A stretch of DNA of 64,000 nucleotides from contig NZ_BMMS01000026.1 in the NCBI RefSeq assembly GCF_014646055.1, forward strand, positions 62,001-126,000, in the 5' to 3' direction. The notes below the pieces were generated by a model that made no database searches, was not told where the DNA came from, and saw nothing but the letters and a program-made list of their open reading frames with translations. Positions 54,672 through 62,893 of this stretch are shown piece by piece. Position numbers and translations under genes: made by a program. How positions within the stretch are numbered: the first letter of the stretch is position 1; each line of letters starts with the position of its first letter. The stretch is from Wenjunlia tyrosinilytica. Its GTDB lineage: Bacteria; Actinomycetota; Actinomycetes; Streptomycetales; Streptomycetaceae.

Positions 54672-56569
54672 GCAACGACGACTACTCCCGCAGGATTCGC
54701 GAGGACCGGGAACGGCACGACCGGGACCGCTACGAGCGGGACCGCGCCGAGAGAGTGCGAACCGAGAGGGTCCGAACGGAGAGGGTCCGAACGGAGAGGG
54801 AACGAACGGACAGGGACCGCACCGACTGGGACACCACGATGAGGATCCGGACGGACCAGCTCAAGGCGGAACTGGACCGCGGCGACAGGGACCGCGCCGA
54901 CCGGGACCGCGCCGCCAGGGACCGCCTGGACCGGGCCGCGGTCGACACCGGCCGGAGGGAGTGGTCCCCGCCACCCGTGAGCTCGGGCCGACAGGATCCG
55001 GGCAAGGCCGCCTCGGACAAGGAGGCCTCCGAGGGCAAATCCAAGTCCAGGAGGTCGAAGTCCAAGAAGTCGGATTCCAAGTCCGGTCCCCAGGCGCCCG
55101 TTCGCGGCTGGCCCGGCCCAGGCGGTGGGCAGATCGGCCACCTCGATCCGCCCACCATGTGGCGCGCCACCACCGTGCAGGCCTGCGGGCTGTGGCCGTT
55201 CGTCGCGGGCTCCGGCGCTCCCATGACGGGCGTTCCGCTGGGCCAGCACCTGTTCACCGGTGCCACGGTCTGCGGTGACCCCATCTCCTGGTTCACCAGG
55301 GCCCGCTACATCTCCAACCCGTCGCTGTTCATGCTCGGCATGCCCGGCCTGGGCAAGTCGACGCTGGTCAACCGGATGCTGATCGGGCTTGCGGCCACAG
55401 GAGTTGTCCCGCTGGTGCTCGGTGACCTCAAGCCGGACTACGCCGACACCGTCCGCGCCCTGGGCGGCCAGGTGATCTCCATCGGCCGCGGCATGGGCGG
55501 CATCAATGTCCTCGACCCCGGCGCCATGGGCTCGGCCGCGGCCCGTATCGGCGGTGAGGCCGGCCGGGTGCTGGCGGCCGAGGCCCATGGGCGGGTGCTC
55601 AACATGGTCGCCGCGCTGGTCACCATCGTGCGTACCCGGCCCATGGACGATCACGAGCAGTCCGTGCTCTCCGCCGCCCTGCACCATCTGCGCGAGCGCA
55701 GCGAGCCCGGTCGGCCTCCGCTGCTGCCGGATCTGCTGAAGGTGCTCGCCGAGGGCCCGGACCGGGTACGGGCGGTGACCCTCGACCGCGGGGAGGACAC
55801 CCGCTACCGTATGGCCGTCGACCCGCTGCACCGGTCGCTGCTCGGCATCCTCGACGGGCCGCTGGGCGACACATTCTCCTCCGCGACCTCCGTCCGGATC
55901 GATCCGGCCGCACCCGCGGTGTGCGTGGACATCTCCAGGATCGGCGAGTCCGACACCCAGCTGACGGCGGCGGCGATGCTCGCCGCCTGGTCCGACGGAC
56001 TGGGCACGGTGGCCGCCGCCCATGCCCTGTCCGATGCCCGGCTGGCGCCCCAGCGCTGGTTCTTCACCGTGCTCGACGAACTGTGGCGGCCGCTGCGCGC
56101 GGCCTCCGGCATCGTCGACCGCATCGACGCCCTGACCCGGCTCAACCGCTCCCTCGGAATGGGCGACGCCAAGATCACCCACACCCTGAAGGACGCCGAG
56201 GCGCTGGGTACCGACGCCGACCGGGCCAAGGCCCGCGGCTTCGTCGAGCGCGCGGGCATGGTCGTCTGCGCCGGGCTGCCCCGCGCCGAGATGGAGGAGC
56301 TCGGCAAGGTGGTGGGCCTGTCCCGCCGGGAGATCGAACTGGTCAGCTCCTGGTCGTCCCCGGCCGGCTGGGGAGGCAGGGAGCGCGACGAGCCGCCGGG
56401 CCGGGGCCGGTTCCTGGTCAAGGTCGGCGGCCGTCCGGGCATCCCCATCAGGGTCGCCATCACGGACACCGAACGCGGGCTCCACAACACCAACACCCGC
56501 TGGAGCGAGGCCGGGTCGGCCCCCGCCGGCGGCGGTCCCCTCAGCCCGCCCGCCATGGAGGCGTCATGA
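54668..56569 (+). CDS. VirB4-like conjugation ATPase
   Basis: A 633-residue ATPase. Walker A is GMPGLGKST (224-232) and Walker B is FTVLDELW (near 468). The context VLGDLKPDYADTVRALGGQVISIGRG and GSGINVLDP-like wording is that of VirB4/TraC ATPases that energise T4SS. The N-terminal 115 residues are highly charged, with RTERV repeats and RDR/DRD runs, and a Lys/Ser-rich stretch follows (about 120-145). The GTG at 54668 overlaps the SCO6880-family stop, and the stop overlaps the VirD4-like ATG. It likely pairs with the SCO6880-type protein to give a complete VirB4. Confidence 0.85.
   Translation: MSNDDYSRRIREDRERHDRDRYERDRAERVRTERVRTERVRTERERTDRDRTDWDTTMRIRTDQLKAELDRGDRDRADRDRAARDRLDRAAVDTGRREWSPPPVSSGRQDPGKAASDKEASEGKSKSRRSKSKKSDSKSGPQAPVRGWPGPGGGQIGHLDPPTMWRATTVQACGLWPFVAGSGAPMTGVPLGQHLFTGATVCGDPISWFTRARYISNPSLFMLGMPGLGKSTLVNRMLIGLAATGVVPLVLGDLKPDYADTVRALGGQVISIGRGMGGINVLDPGAMGSAAARIGGEAGRVLAAEAHGRVLNMVAALVTIVRTRPMDDHEQSVLSAALHHLRERSEPGRPPLLPDLLKVLAEGPDRVRAVTLDRGEDTRYRMAVDPLHRSLLGILDGPLGDTFSSATSVRIDPAAPAVCVDISRIGESDTQLTAAAMLAAWSDGLGTVAAAHALSDARLAPQRWFFTVLDELWRPLRAASGIVDRIDALTRLNRSLGMGDAKITHTLKDAEALGTDADRAKARGFVERAGMVVCAGLPRAEMEELGKVVGLSRREIELVSSWSSPAGWGGRERDEPPGRGRFLVKVGGRPGIPIRVAITDTERGLHNTNTRWSEAGSAPAGGGPLSPPAMEAS
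54740..54810. repeat. 15-base repeats encoding RTERV
   Basis: The unit GAGAGGGTCCGAACG and close variants repeat about four times in frame within the VirB4-like gene, encoding (RTERV)n then RTERERTDRD. The copies are multiples of three bases, so the reading frame is kept when the number changes. Confidence 0.75.
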
Positions 56570-58332
56570 CTGCCGCAGGCCGCAGATCCCCAACCAGCGC
56601 GGAGGATCTCCTCCCCTGGAGCATCGTGGTCGTGGCGGCGCTGTCGCTGCTCGGCTTCTCCACCATCTGGCTCGGCGGAAGCCTCGGCGCGGCGATGGCC
56701 GGCGCCGGATGGAACCCCCCGCCGTTCTCCCTGTCCTCCGTAGTGACCCTGATCAACAAGGGACCGGGTGCCCTGTGGCCGAATGCCCCCGAGGGCGCAG
56801 TGATCGGGGGAATCACGGGTCTGCTCTGCGTGCTGTTCGTCCTGATCGCCCTGGTGCTGTTCATGTTCGACGGCACCTTGATCTCCGGGCGATCCTCCAA
56901 GGGGCTCGCCGGGCGGAAGGAACTGGCCTCGCTCACCCCCAAGGAGGCGGCCAACCGGGCCCGTCAACTGCGCCCGTCCCTCAAGGGCGTCGAGCCGCTG
57001 CACCCCGACGACACCGGCAACCTGCTCGGCGACCTCGAGCCGAACGGCCCGGAACTGCGCTCCTCCTACGAGGATGTGGAGCTGGACCTGATGGCACCGC
57101 GCGCGGGCAAGTCGACCGGCATCGCCGTCCCCAGGGTGCTGCGGGCCCGCGGCGCCGTGCTGCTGACCTCCAACAAGTCCGATGTCTACAGCGTCACCCG
57201 GGCCGAGCGCGCCAAGGCGGGGCGGGTGTGGACATTCGACCCGCAGGGCATCGCCCACACCCCACAGGAGATGTGGTGGGACATGCTCGCGGAGGCCTCC
57301 ACCATCGAGGGGGCGCGACGGCTGGCCGGCCACTTCGTCGGGGCGATCAACGACGACGCCTCCAAACGGGACTTCTGGATCTCCGCGGCCCAGAACACCC
57401 TCACGGCGATGTTCCACGCCGCCAACCGGGGCAAGGCCTCGGTGACCGATGTCCTGGCCTGGCTGGCCGATCCTGCCGACCGCACCCCGGTCGACCTGCT
57501 GCGCGACGCCGACATGGGCGCCCTGGCCGACCAGTTGCAGGGCACCATCCGCGGCGCCGTCGAGACCCGGGACGGCATCTACGAGACCACGCGGCAGTGT
57601 GTCGCCTGCCTGCTCGACCCGAAGATCGCCGCCTGGGTCATGGCGGACCCGGACCTGGCGCAATTCCGGCCCGACGAGCATGTGCTCGCCGCCGACACGC
57701 TGTATCTGCTGTCCAAGGACGGCGGTGGCTCGGCCGCCGGAGTGATCGCCGGGATCGCCGACGCCACCATGCGGGCGGGGGTGGTGGCCGCGGAGCGCAT
57801 GGGCGGTCGGCTCGACCCGCCGATGACCGCGGTGCTGGACGAAGCCGCCAACGTCTGCCGGATCTCCGATCTGCCCGACCTCTACAGCCACTTCGGCTCG
57901 CGCGGCATCAATGTCGTCACCCTGCTGCAGAGCTACCGCCAGGGCAGCCGGGTGTGGGGCGAGGCCGGTATGGACGCGCTGTGGAGCGCGGCGACGATCA
58001 AACTCCTGGGCGCGGGCCTGGACGACGCCGACTTCGTGGAGAAGGTCTCCCGGCTGGTCGGTGAGCACGACGTGAGCACCCTCAGCTACTCCAGGAGCAA
58101 GGACGGCTCGTCCCGTTCGACTTCCTACCGCCTGGAGCGGGTGCTGCCCCCCGACCGCATCCGCGCGCTTCCCAAGGGCACCGCCCTTCTGCTGGCCACC
58201 GGCGTCCGACCCGCGCTGATCCGGCTGCGCCCCTGGTACAAGGAGCCGAACGCCTCGCGGATCCAGGGGGCGGCGGCCGACGAGGTGCGGGCCATCACGG
58301 CACGCGCGGCACAGGAATGGACCGGAGCATGA
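56566..58332 (+). CDS. VirD4/TraG-like coupling ATPase
   Basis: A 588-residue type IV secretion coupling protein. Two N-terminal helices (about 19-41 and 80-103) are followed by the ATPase. The P-loop is APRAGKST (K182), the usual first glycine being alanine, and Walker B is MTAVLDEAANV (D425, E426). LTSNKSDVYSVTRAERAKAGRVWTFDP and SRGINVVTLLQSYRQGSRVWG are typical of the TraG/TraD family. It would select substrates and hand them to the channel. The ATG overlaps the VirB4-like stop, and its own stop overlaps the next ATG (ATGA at 58329-58332). Confidence 0.88.
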   Translation: MTAAGRRSPTSAEDLLPWSIVVVAALSLLGFSTIWLGGSLGAAMAGAGWNPPPFSLSSVVTLINKGPGALWPNAPEGAVIGGITGLLCVLFVLIALVLFMFDGTLISGRSSKGLAGRKELASLTPKEAANRARQLRPSLKGVEPLHPDDTGNLLGDLEPNGPELRSSYEDVELDLMAPRAGKSTGIAVPRVLRARGAVLLTSNKSDVYSVTRAERAKAGRVWTFDPQGIAHTPQEMWWDMLAEASTIEGARRLAGHFVGAINDDASKRDFWISAAQNTLTAMFHAANRGKASVTDVLAWLADPADRTPVDLLRDADMGALADQLQGTIRGAVETRDGIYETTRQCVACLLDPKIAAWVMADPDLAQFRPDEHVLAADTLYLLSKDGGGSAAGVIAGIADATMRAGVVAAERMGGRLDPPMTAVLDEAANVCRISDLPDLYSHFGSRGINVVTLLQSYRQGSRVWGEAGMDALWSAATIKLLGAGLDDADFVEKVSRLVGEHDVSTLSYSRSKDGSSRSTSYRLERVLPPDRIRALPKGTALLLATGVRPALIRLRPWYKEPNASRIQGAAADEVRAITARAAQEWTGA

Positions 58333-58505
58333 CCGAGACCGCCATGGACACCGAATCGGACACGGAATCCGACACCGAATTGGACACCGCCATGGACACC
58401 GACACATACACCGCGACCGGGGCCCCGAGCGGGCCGCCCGCCGAGGGGAAGGGCCTGTCCGCACCGTTCATCCTCTGCCTCGACGGCGAGGAGTACGACC
58501 GATGA
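58329..58505 (+). CDS. Small acidic repeat protein
   Basis: A 58-residue protein of no known family. Residues 6-27 are an Asp/Thr repeat with period four (DTES, DTES, DTEL, DTAM, DTDT). A GAPSGPPAEGKG linker follows, and the end SAPFILCLDGEEYDR looks like a conserved short motif. The ATG overlaps the VirD4-like stop by ATGA, which strongly supports translation. The operon position suggests a T4SS-like accessory, regulator or substrate. Confidence 0.6.
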   Translation: MTETAMDTESDTESDTELDTAMDTDTYTATGAPSGPPAEGKGLSAPFILCLDGEEYDR

Positions 58506-58619
58506 TGTCGGCGCTTCGCGACCGCTGCGGCCCGTTCGCCGGATGCACGCCGGGCCGTCACCGCCCCCAAGCAGGACCCGCGCGTGGAAGGGACCTGGCC
58601 TTCGCCAGGCACAGCGAGC

Positions 58620-58707
58620 AGGGGCACACACAGCGGGGGCACAGCACAAAGGGGCACAGCATAAAAGGGGCGCAGCAAGCAGGGGCGCGGCTCATGGCCG
58701 CGCCCCT
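58620..58707. terminator. Repeats and terminator hairpin after the T4SS-like operon
   Basis: Four imperfect copies of GGGGCACAGCA (58630-58690) lead into a perfect 11-bp hairpin (AGGGGCGCGGC at 58681-58691 paired with 58697-58707, loop TCATG). It ends the plus-strand operon. Plus-strand reading frames here have no supported gene. Confidence 0.65.
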
Positions 58708-58769
58708 GCACGCCGCGTGCGCGGAGCCGTCGAGTCCCGGCTCCGGCGTGGCCGAGGCCGCGCCGGGGG

Positions 58770-59375
58770 TCACCCGGCGGCCCGCCCCGCCCTCTGCGCG
58801 CCCTGCGACCGCCTTCGCTGCTCGCACGAGCCGGCGGTGTCGACTCCGCGCTCTTCCATCGCGAGCCTCAGTGCTCGTAACGCGTAGTGGATCCGAGACT
58901 TGACCGTGCCGACGGGGATGCCGAGCACGGCGGCCGCCGCCTGCGCCGACCTTCCCGCGAAGTATGTCTCGCGCAGGACCTCCTGGTGCGCGGGCGAGAG
59001 CGCCTCCAGCGCGTGGGCGACGACGATGGAGGAGAGCATCTGGTCGATGTCGTCCACCTCGGCGGGTATGTGCTCGTGCCAGGCGCTGCCGTCGACCTCC
59101 TGGGGACGCGCCGCCCGCAGGCGGTGTGTGTCGATCACCAGGTTGCGGGCCACCTTGAACAGCCAGGGGCGCAATGAGCGCTCGTCGTCCAGGTCGCTCT
59201 TGCGCCAGCAGCGCAGCAGCGTCTCCTGCACGATGTCCTCGGCCTTGTGCCGGTCCCCTCCGATGAGCCGCAGGACATAGGCGTGCAGGACATCGGCGTG
59301 CTGGTCGTAGAGCGTCCGCAGTGCCCGTTCCCGGGAATTGTCAGCACCGGTGGATCCGATGACCCTCCAGCCCAT
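58770..59375 (-). CDS. ECF-type RNA polymerase sigma factor
   Basis: A 201-residue group IV sigma factor. Region 2 is LRTLYDQHADVLHAYVLRLIGGDRHKAEDIVQETLLRCWR, with SLRPWLFKVARNLVIDTHR. Region 4 is LEALSPAHQEVLRETYFAGRSAQAAAAVLGIPVGTVKSRIHYALRALR. The C-terminal 25 residues are Arg/Gln-rich. No anti-sigma factor gene is adjacent, which is unusual for ECF factors. The ATG follows AAGGAGAACATC. A GGAAC promoter-like site lies upstream. Confidence 0.92.
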   Translation of the reverse strand: MGWRVIGSTGADNSRERALRTLYDQHADVLHAYVLRLIGGDRHKAEDIVQETLLRCWRKSDLDDERSLRPWLFKVARNLVIDTHRLRAARPQEVDGSAWHEHIPAEVDDIDQMLSSIVVAHALEALSPAHQEVLRETYFAGRSAQAAAAVLGIPVGTVKSRIHYALRALRLAMEERGVDTAGSCEQRRRSQGAQRAGRAAG

Positions 59376-59470
59376 GATGTTCTCCTTGTCTCGTCCGGGT
59401 GTCGTCCGGCCCTGCGGACGGAAGGCGGGGACCGGAACACCGAAAGCGTTCGGAACGGGATGTTCCGACT

Positions 59471-59497
59471 TGACAGGAGTGTGTCGAGGAGGGTTCC
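59471..59497 (-). promoter_or_regulatory. Candidate ECF-type promoter of the sigma gene
   Basis: On the minus strand GGAACC is followed after 17 bases by GTCA, matching a common ECF promoter form (GGAAC with a GTC-type -10). It lies about 100 bases upstream of the sigma start and may be autoregulated. A second palindromic GGAACATCCCGTTCC lies nearby on the same strand. Confidence 0.45.
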
Positions 59498-59579
59498 ACG
59501 CCGGATTGACAAGTGATTGACGCCGCCGCGCCAGGCGTTGACGCGGCGCGTCCGCGCCCGGCGGCGCGATGGACGAGCG

Positions 59580-62468
59580 TCAGCGGGATGGGGGCTGCCC
59601 GGGGTCGGGATCGAAGCCCCGCAGCCTTTCCCGGACCTGCTCTGCGTCAGGATGCTCGAATTCCTCGAGGATGGCCAGAGACTTGCGCCAGGAATCGCAG
59701 GCGGCCTCCGTGTCGCCGACGGCCGCCTGGGTGTCGCCGATGTGCACGAGCGTGTCCGCCTCCAGATAGCTGTCGCCGAGCTCCCGGTAGAACGCGTTCG
59801 CCTCCCGGTAGCGGGCGATGGCCTGTTCGTACTGGCCGAGGTGGTGGTGGGCGTAGCCGAGGCTGTCGATCGCGGCGGCCTCGCCGTTGACGTCGCCGAC
59901 CTGTCGGTGCAACTCAATGGCCTTCCCGCACTGCACGAGCGCCTCCTCGTGCTCGCCCAGCAGGATGTACGTCCAGCCGACCTCGTTGTAGACGCTGGCC
60001 TGCCCGCTGACGTAGTCGGTGGACCGGTAGAGCTCGATCGCCTCCTGGTAGTGGTCCAGCGCCTTGAGGTGGTCGCCGAGCCCGTTGGAAAGGAAGGCCA
60101 TGCTCCGATGGGTGCGGGCCTGCCACGAGGCGTCGCCGAGTCGCCCGAACAGCTCCAGGGCCCGCGGCAGATGGATGTCGGCTTCGTCCTGGCGGTTCAG
60201 CCGCCCGCAGGCGAATCCCAGGGCGCGGTGGGCGTGGGCCTGACCCTCCAGGTCGCGTCCCCGCTGCGCGGACGCCAACGCCGTTCGGTGCATGGCGACC
60301 TGGTCGTGCCAGTGCCCCCGCCGGTCGAGGAACATCTCGATCGCCCAGGCCAGCCGCCAGGTGTGGTCGTCGAAGCCGCCGTGGGCCGACTGCTCGACGG
60401 CCGAGAGGAGGACGGCGCGCTCCGTCCCCAGCCAGTTCATCGCCCGTTTGTGGTCGCGCAGGGCTTCCGGCGCGGCTTCCGGTCGGGTTGACGGCATGGA
60501 GATGTCCCCGCGGTGCGGGGAGACGAGCATGCAGGCGGTGTGCGCCGTGCGCAGATAGTGGTCGAGAAGGCGGGTGGACAACGCGTGCCGCTCGGCCTCG
60601 GAATCGAGTGTTTCGGTGAGCTCGGCGGCGTACGCCCGCAGCAGGTCGTGGAAGGTGAAGCGGCCCGGGGCGTGCTCGGTCAGCAGGTGCGCTCCCGTCA
60701 ACTCGGCCAGAAGTGGACGTGCCTGACGCAGCGGCAGCCCCGCGACGCTCGCGGCCGCGTGCGCGGATATGTCGGGACCCGGGTGGAGCGCGAGCAGGCG
60801 GAACAGCCGGGCGGCATCGGGGGACAGGGCGTGGTACGACCAGGAGAAGACCGCTCGGGCGTCGGTCGCCGTGTCGGTACCGGCGAAGGCGTCGAGGCTG
60901 CCGTGGCTCTCGTGCAGTTCCTCGGCGATGGCGGCCAGGGGGAACGTCGGGTAGGTGGCGGCCCGGGCCGCGACGATCGCCAGGGCCAGCGGAAGCCTGG
61001 CGCAGCCCGCGATGATGTCGTCCGCGGCCCGCGGCTCGGCCGCCAGCCGCTGTGCTCCGATGCGGCGGGCCAGGAAGTCGCGTGCCTCGGCCATGGGCAG
61101 CGGGCTCAGCGTCAGCGGGTAGGCGCCGTCGGTGGCGATCAGGCCGGTGAGCTGGTTGCGGCTGGTGATGATGACCAGGCAGCCGGGGGAGCCGGGCAGC
61201 AGGGGACGGACCTGTTCGGTGTCGCGGGCGTTGTCCAGGACCACCAGGACATGCCGTTCGGCCAGCAGGCTCCGGTACAGGGCGGTCTGGGCGTCCAGAC
61301 TGCCCGGCACCTGCTGCGGCGCCACACCGAGCGCGTCGAGGAAGGCACGGACGGCCTCGGCGGGGTCCATCACCGAGCCGGTGGGGTCGAAACCGCGCAG
61401 GTTGATGTACAGCTGCCCGTCGGGGAAGCGGTGCGCCACCTGGTGGGCCCAGTGCACCGCCAGGGTGGTCTTGCCCACCCCGGCCATGCCGCCGATCGCG
61501 CTGATCACCACGGTGGACGGATGCTCCCCGCTGACGGGCAGGAGAGCGGCGGTGCGGGCGAGTTCGGCGGATCGGCCGGTGAACGCGGGCAGATCCGCGG
61601 GCAGTTGCGCCGGACGCAGGGCCGCGACGGGCACGGGCGCCGCTGCGGGTGCCGGGGCCTGCTTGTCCGGGAAGTCGAGCGCGGGGTCGGCGGCCAGCAG
61701 CCGGGCGTGCAACTCCCGCAGCGCGGCGCCCGGTTCGATGCCCAGCTCGGCCACCAGCCTGCGGCGGGTCTCCCGGTACACCGCCAGGGCCTCGGCCTGC
61801 CGCCCGCAGCGGTACAGCGCCAGCATGAGGAGCCGGCACAGCCGCTCGCGCAGCGGGTGCTCACCGACCAGCGAGGTCAGCTCGCCCACCACCTCGTCGT
61901 GGTGGCCCAGTTCGAGGTCCACCTCGAGCCGTGTCTCTAAGACGCTGAGCCGCCTTTCACCGAGCCCGGCCCGCTCCGCCTCGGCCAGCGGCCCGGGGAT
62001 TCCCGCCAGCGGAACCCCCGCCCACGCGCCGAGCGCGGCGTGCAGCAGCTCCCCGGCGCCGGCGAGGTCGCCCGCGGCCCGCAGCTTCCTGGCCTCGGCG
62101 GTCCGCCGCTCGAACACACCGAGATCCAGGGCGTCGTCGGGGGCTTGGACCGTGTAGCCGTCGGCGACCGAGACCACCACCGCGGGTGCCTCGCCCGCGC
62201 CCCGCCCCGGCTCCAGCACCTTGCGCAACCGCGAGACATAGGTACGCAGAACCGACACCGCTCCTGGCGGTGGTTCCTCTCCCCAGACCGCGTCGACCAG
62301 CTCGCCGACCGTGGCCGGCCGCCCTCGCCTCATCAGCAGCGCGGCGAGCACCGCTCGCTGCTGCGGTGAGCCGAGGCCCAACTCGTTCTCTCCCCGCCAT
62401 GCCCTTACGGGCCCCAAGATCGCGAAGCGCACTGACTCCCCATCCGATGCGTCCACATGTTCGACCAT
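59580..62468 (-). CDS. SARP-family regulator with NB-ARC and TPR domains
   Basis: A 962-residue AfsR-like regulator. An OmpR-type DNA-binding domain (about 10-95, FAILGPVRAWRGENELGLGSPQQRAVLAALLMRRG) and BTAD domain (about 100-245) are followed by an NB-ARC NTPase (about 285-570; Walker A GGMAGVGKTTLA near 330, Walker B VLVVLDNARD), and a TPR region (about 690-960). The ATG at 62468 follows GAAGGCGGAT. SARPs activate secondary metabolism genes. No biosynthetic cluster lies directly beside it. The terpene cluster is 50 kb away. Confidence 0.92.
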   Translation of the reverse strand: MVEHVDASDGESVRFAILGPVRAWRGENELGLGSPQQRAVLAALLMRRGRPATVGELVDAVWGEEPPPGAVSVLRTYVSRLRKVLEPGRGAGEAPAVVVSVADGYTVQAPDDALDLGVFERRTAEARKLRAAGDLAGAGELLHAALGAWAGVPLAGIPGPLAEAERAGLGERRLSVLETRLEVDLELGHHDEVVGELTSLVGEHPLRERLCRLLMLALYRCGRQAEALAVYRETRRRLVAELGIEPGAALRELHARLLAADPALDFPDKQAPAPAAAPVPVAALRPAQLPADLPAFTGRSAELARTAALLPVSGEHPSTVVISAIGGMAGVGKTTLAVHWAHQVAHRFPDGQLYINLRGFDPTGSVMDPAEAVRAFLDALGVAPQQVPGSLDAQTALYRSLLAERHVLVVLDNARDTEQVRPLLPGSPGCLVIITSRNQLTGLIATDGAYPLTLSPLPMAEARDFLARRIGAQRLAAEPRAADDIIAGCARLPLALAIVAARAATYPTFPLAAIAEELHESHGSLDAFAGTDTATDARAVFSWSYHALSPDAARLFRLLALHPGPDISAHAAASVAGLPLRQARPLLAELTGAHLLTEHAPGRFTFHDLLRAYAAELTETLDSEAERHALSTRLLDHYLRTAHTACMLVSPHRGDISMPSTRPEAAPEALRDHKRAMNWLGTERAVLLSAVEQSAHGGFDDHTWRLAWAIEMFLDRRGHWHDQVAMHRTALASAQRGRDLEGQAHAHRALGFACGRLNRQDEADIHLPRALELFGRLGDASWQARTHRSMAFLSNGLGDHLKALDHYQEAIELYRSTDYVSGQASVYNEVGWTYILLGEHEEALVQCGKAIELHRQVGDVNGEAAAIDSLGYAHHHLGQYEQAIARYREANAFYRELGDSYLEADTLVHIGDTQAAVGDTEAACDSWRKSLAILEEFEHPDAEQVRERLRGFDPDPGQPPSR

Positions 62469-62893
62469 ATCCGCCTTCAAGGAGCCGTCACTATGCCGCC
62501 CCTCGCCTTCGGCCAACAACCACCGGGGGGCTTGCCCAGGCCCCCCGAAAGGCCTCTGAAAAGCCTCCGAAAGGCAGGCGGTGCGGGGCCGTCGCCGCCT
62601 GCCGGTAGCGGGTGTTTCGGGTGGACCGGGGGTGTCGCAGGGCGGACCGTCAGGCCGGGGCCGCGGTACCCAGGGGTTTGATCCGCTGGGTGGCGCGGCC
62701 TTGTCCGGCGGCCTCGCCCGTTGGTCAACTGGATGCGTCAACAGCGCGTAACCGGTCGGCCGGACGGTGGTTCCCGTCGCCCGCCGGGACAGCGCGGCCC
62801 GGGCCCGGGGGTCCGAGGGACCCGCCCAGCCGTTTCGGCATCGTCCGCCGTGGGGGCCGGGCGGTCCGGGCTGTCTCAGGGGGAGCGAGCGAC
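62469..62893. promoter_or_regulatory. Divergent SARP / glutaminase promoter region
   Basis: These 425 bases separate the two divergent genes. I see no supported gene or convincing operator; the GC-rich ends likely hold the promoters. Confidence 0.4.

Noticed and set aside
55804-58464. Minus-strand reading frame of 886 codons
   Set aside because: Antisense to the VirB4-like and VirD4-like ATPases; no motif and no ribosome site.
46539-58505. Active integrative conjugative element
   Set aside because: No integrase, relaxase, replication gene, tRNA or direct-repeat att pair was found in or beside the locus, and base composition does not differ visibly from the neighbours.
58502-58903. Plus-strand frame after the acidic repeat protein
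   Set aside because: It runs through the terminator hairpin and overlaps the sigma factor gene on the other strand; the sequence is low-complexity.
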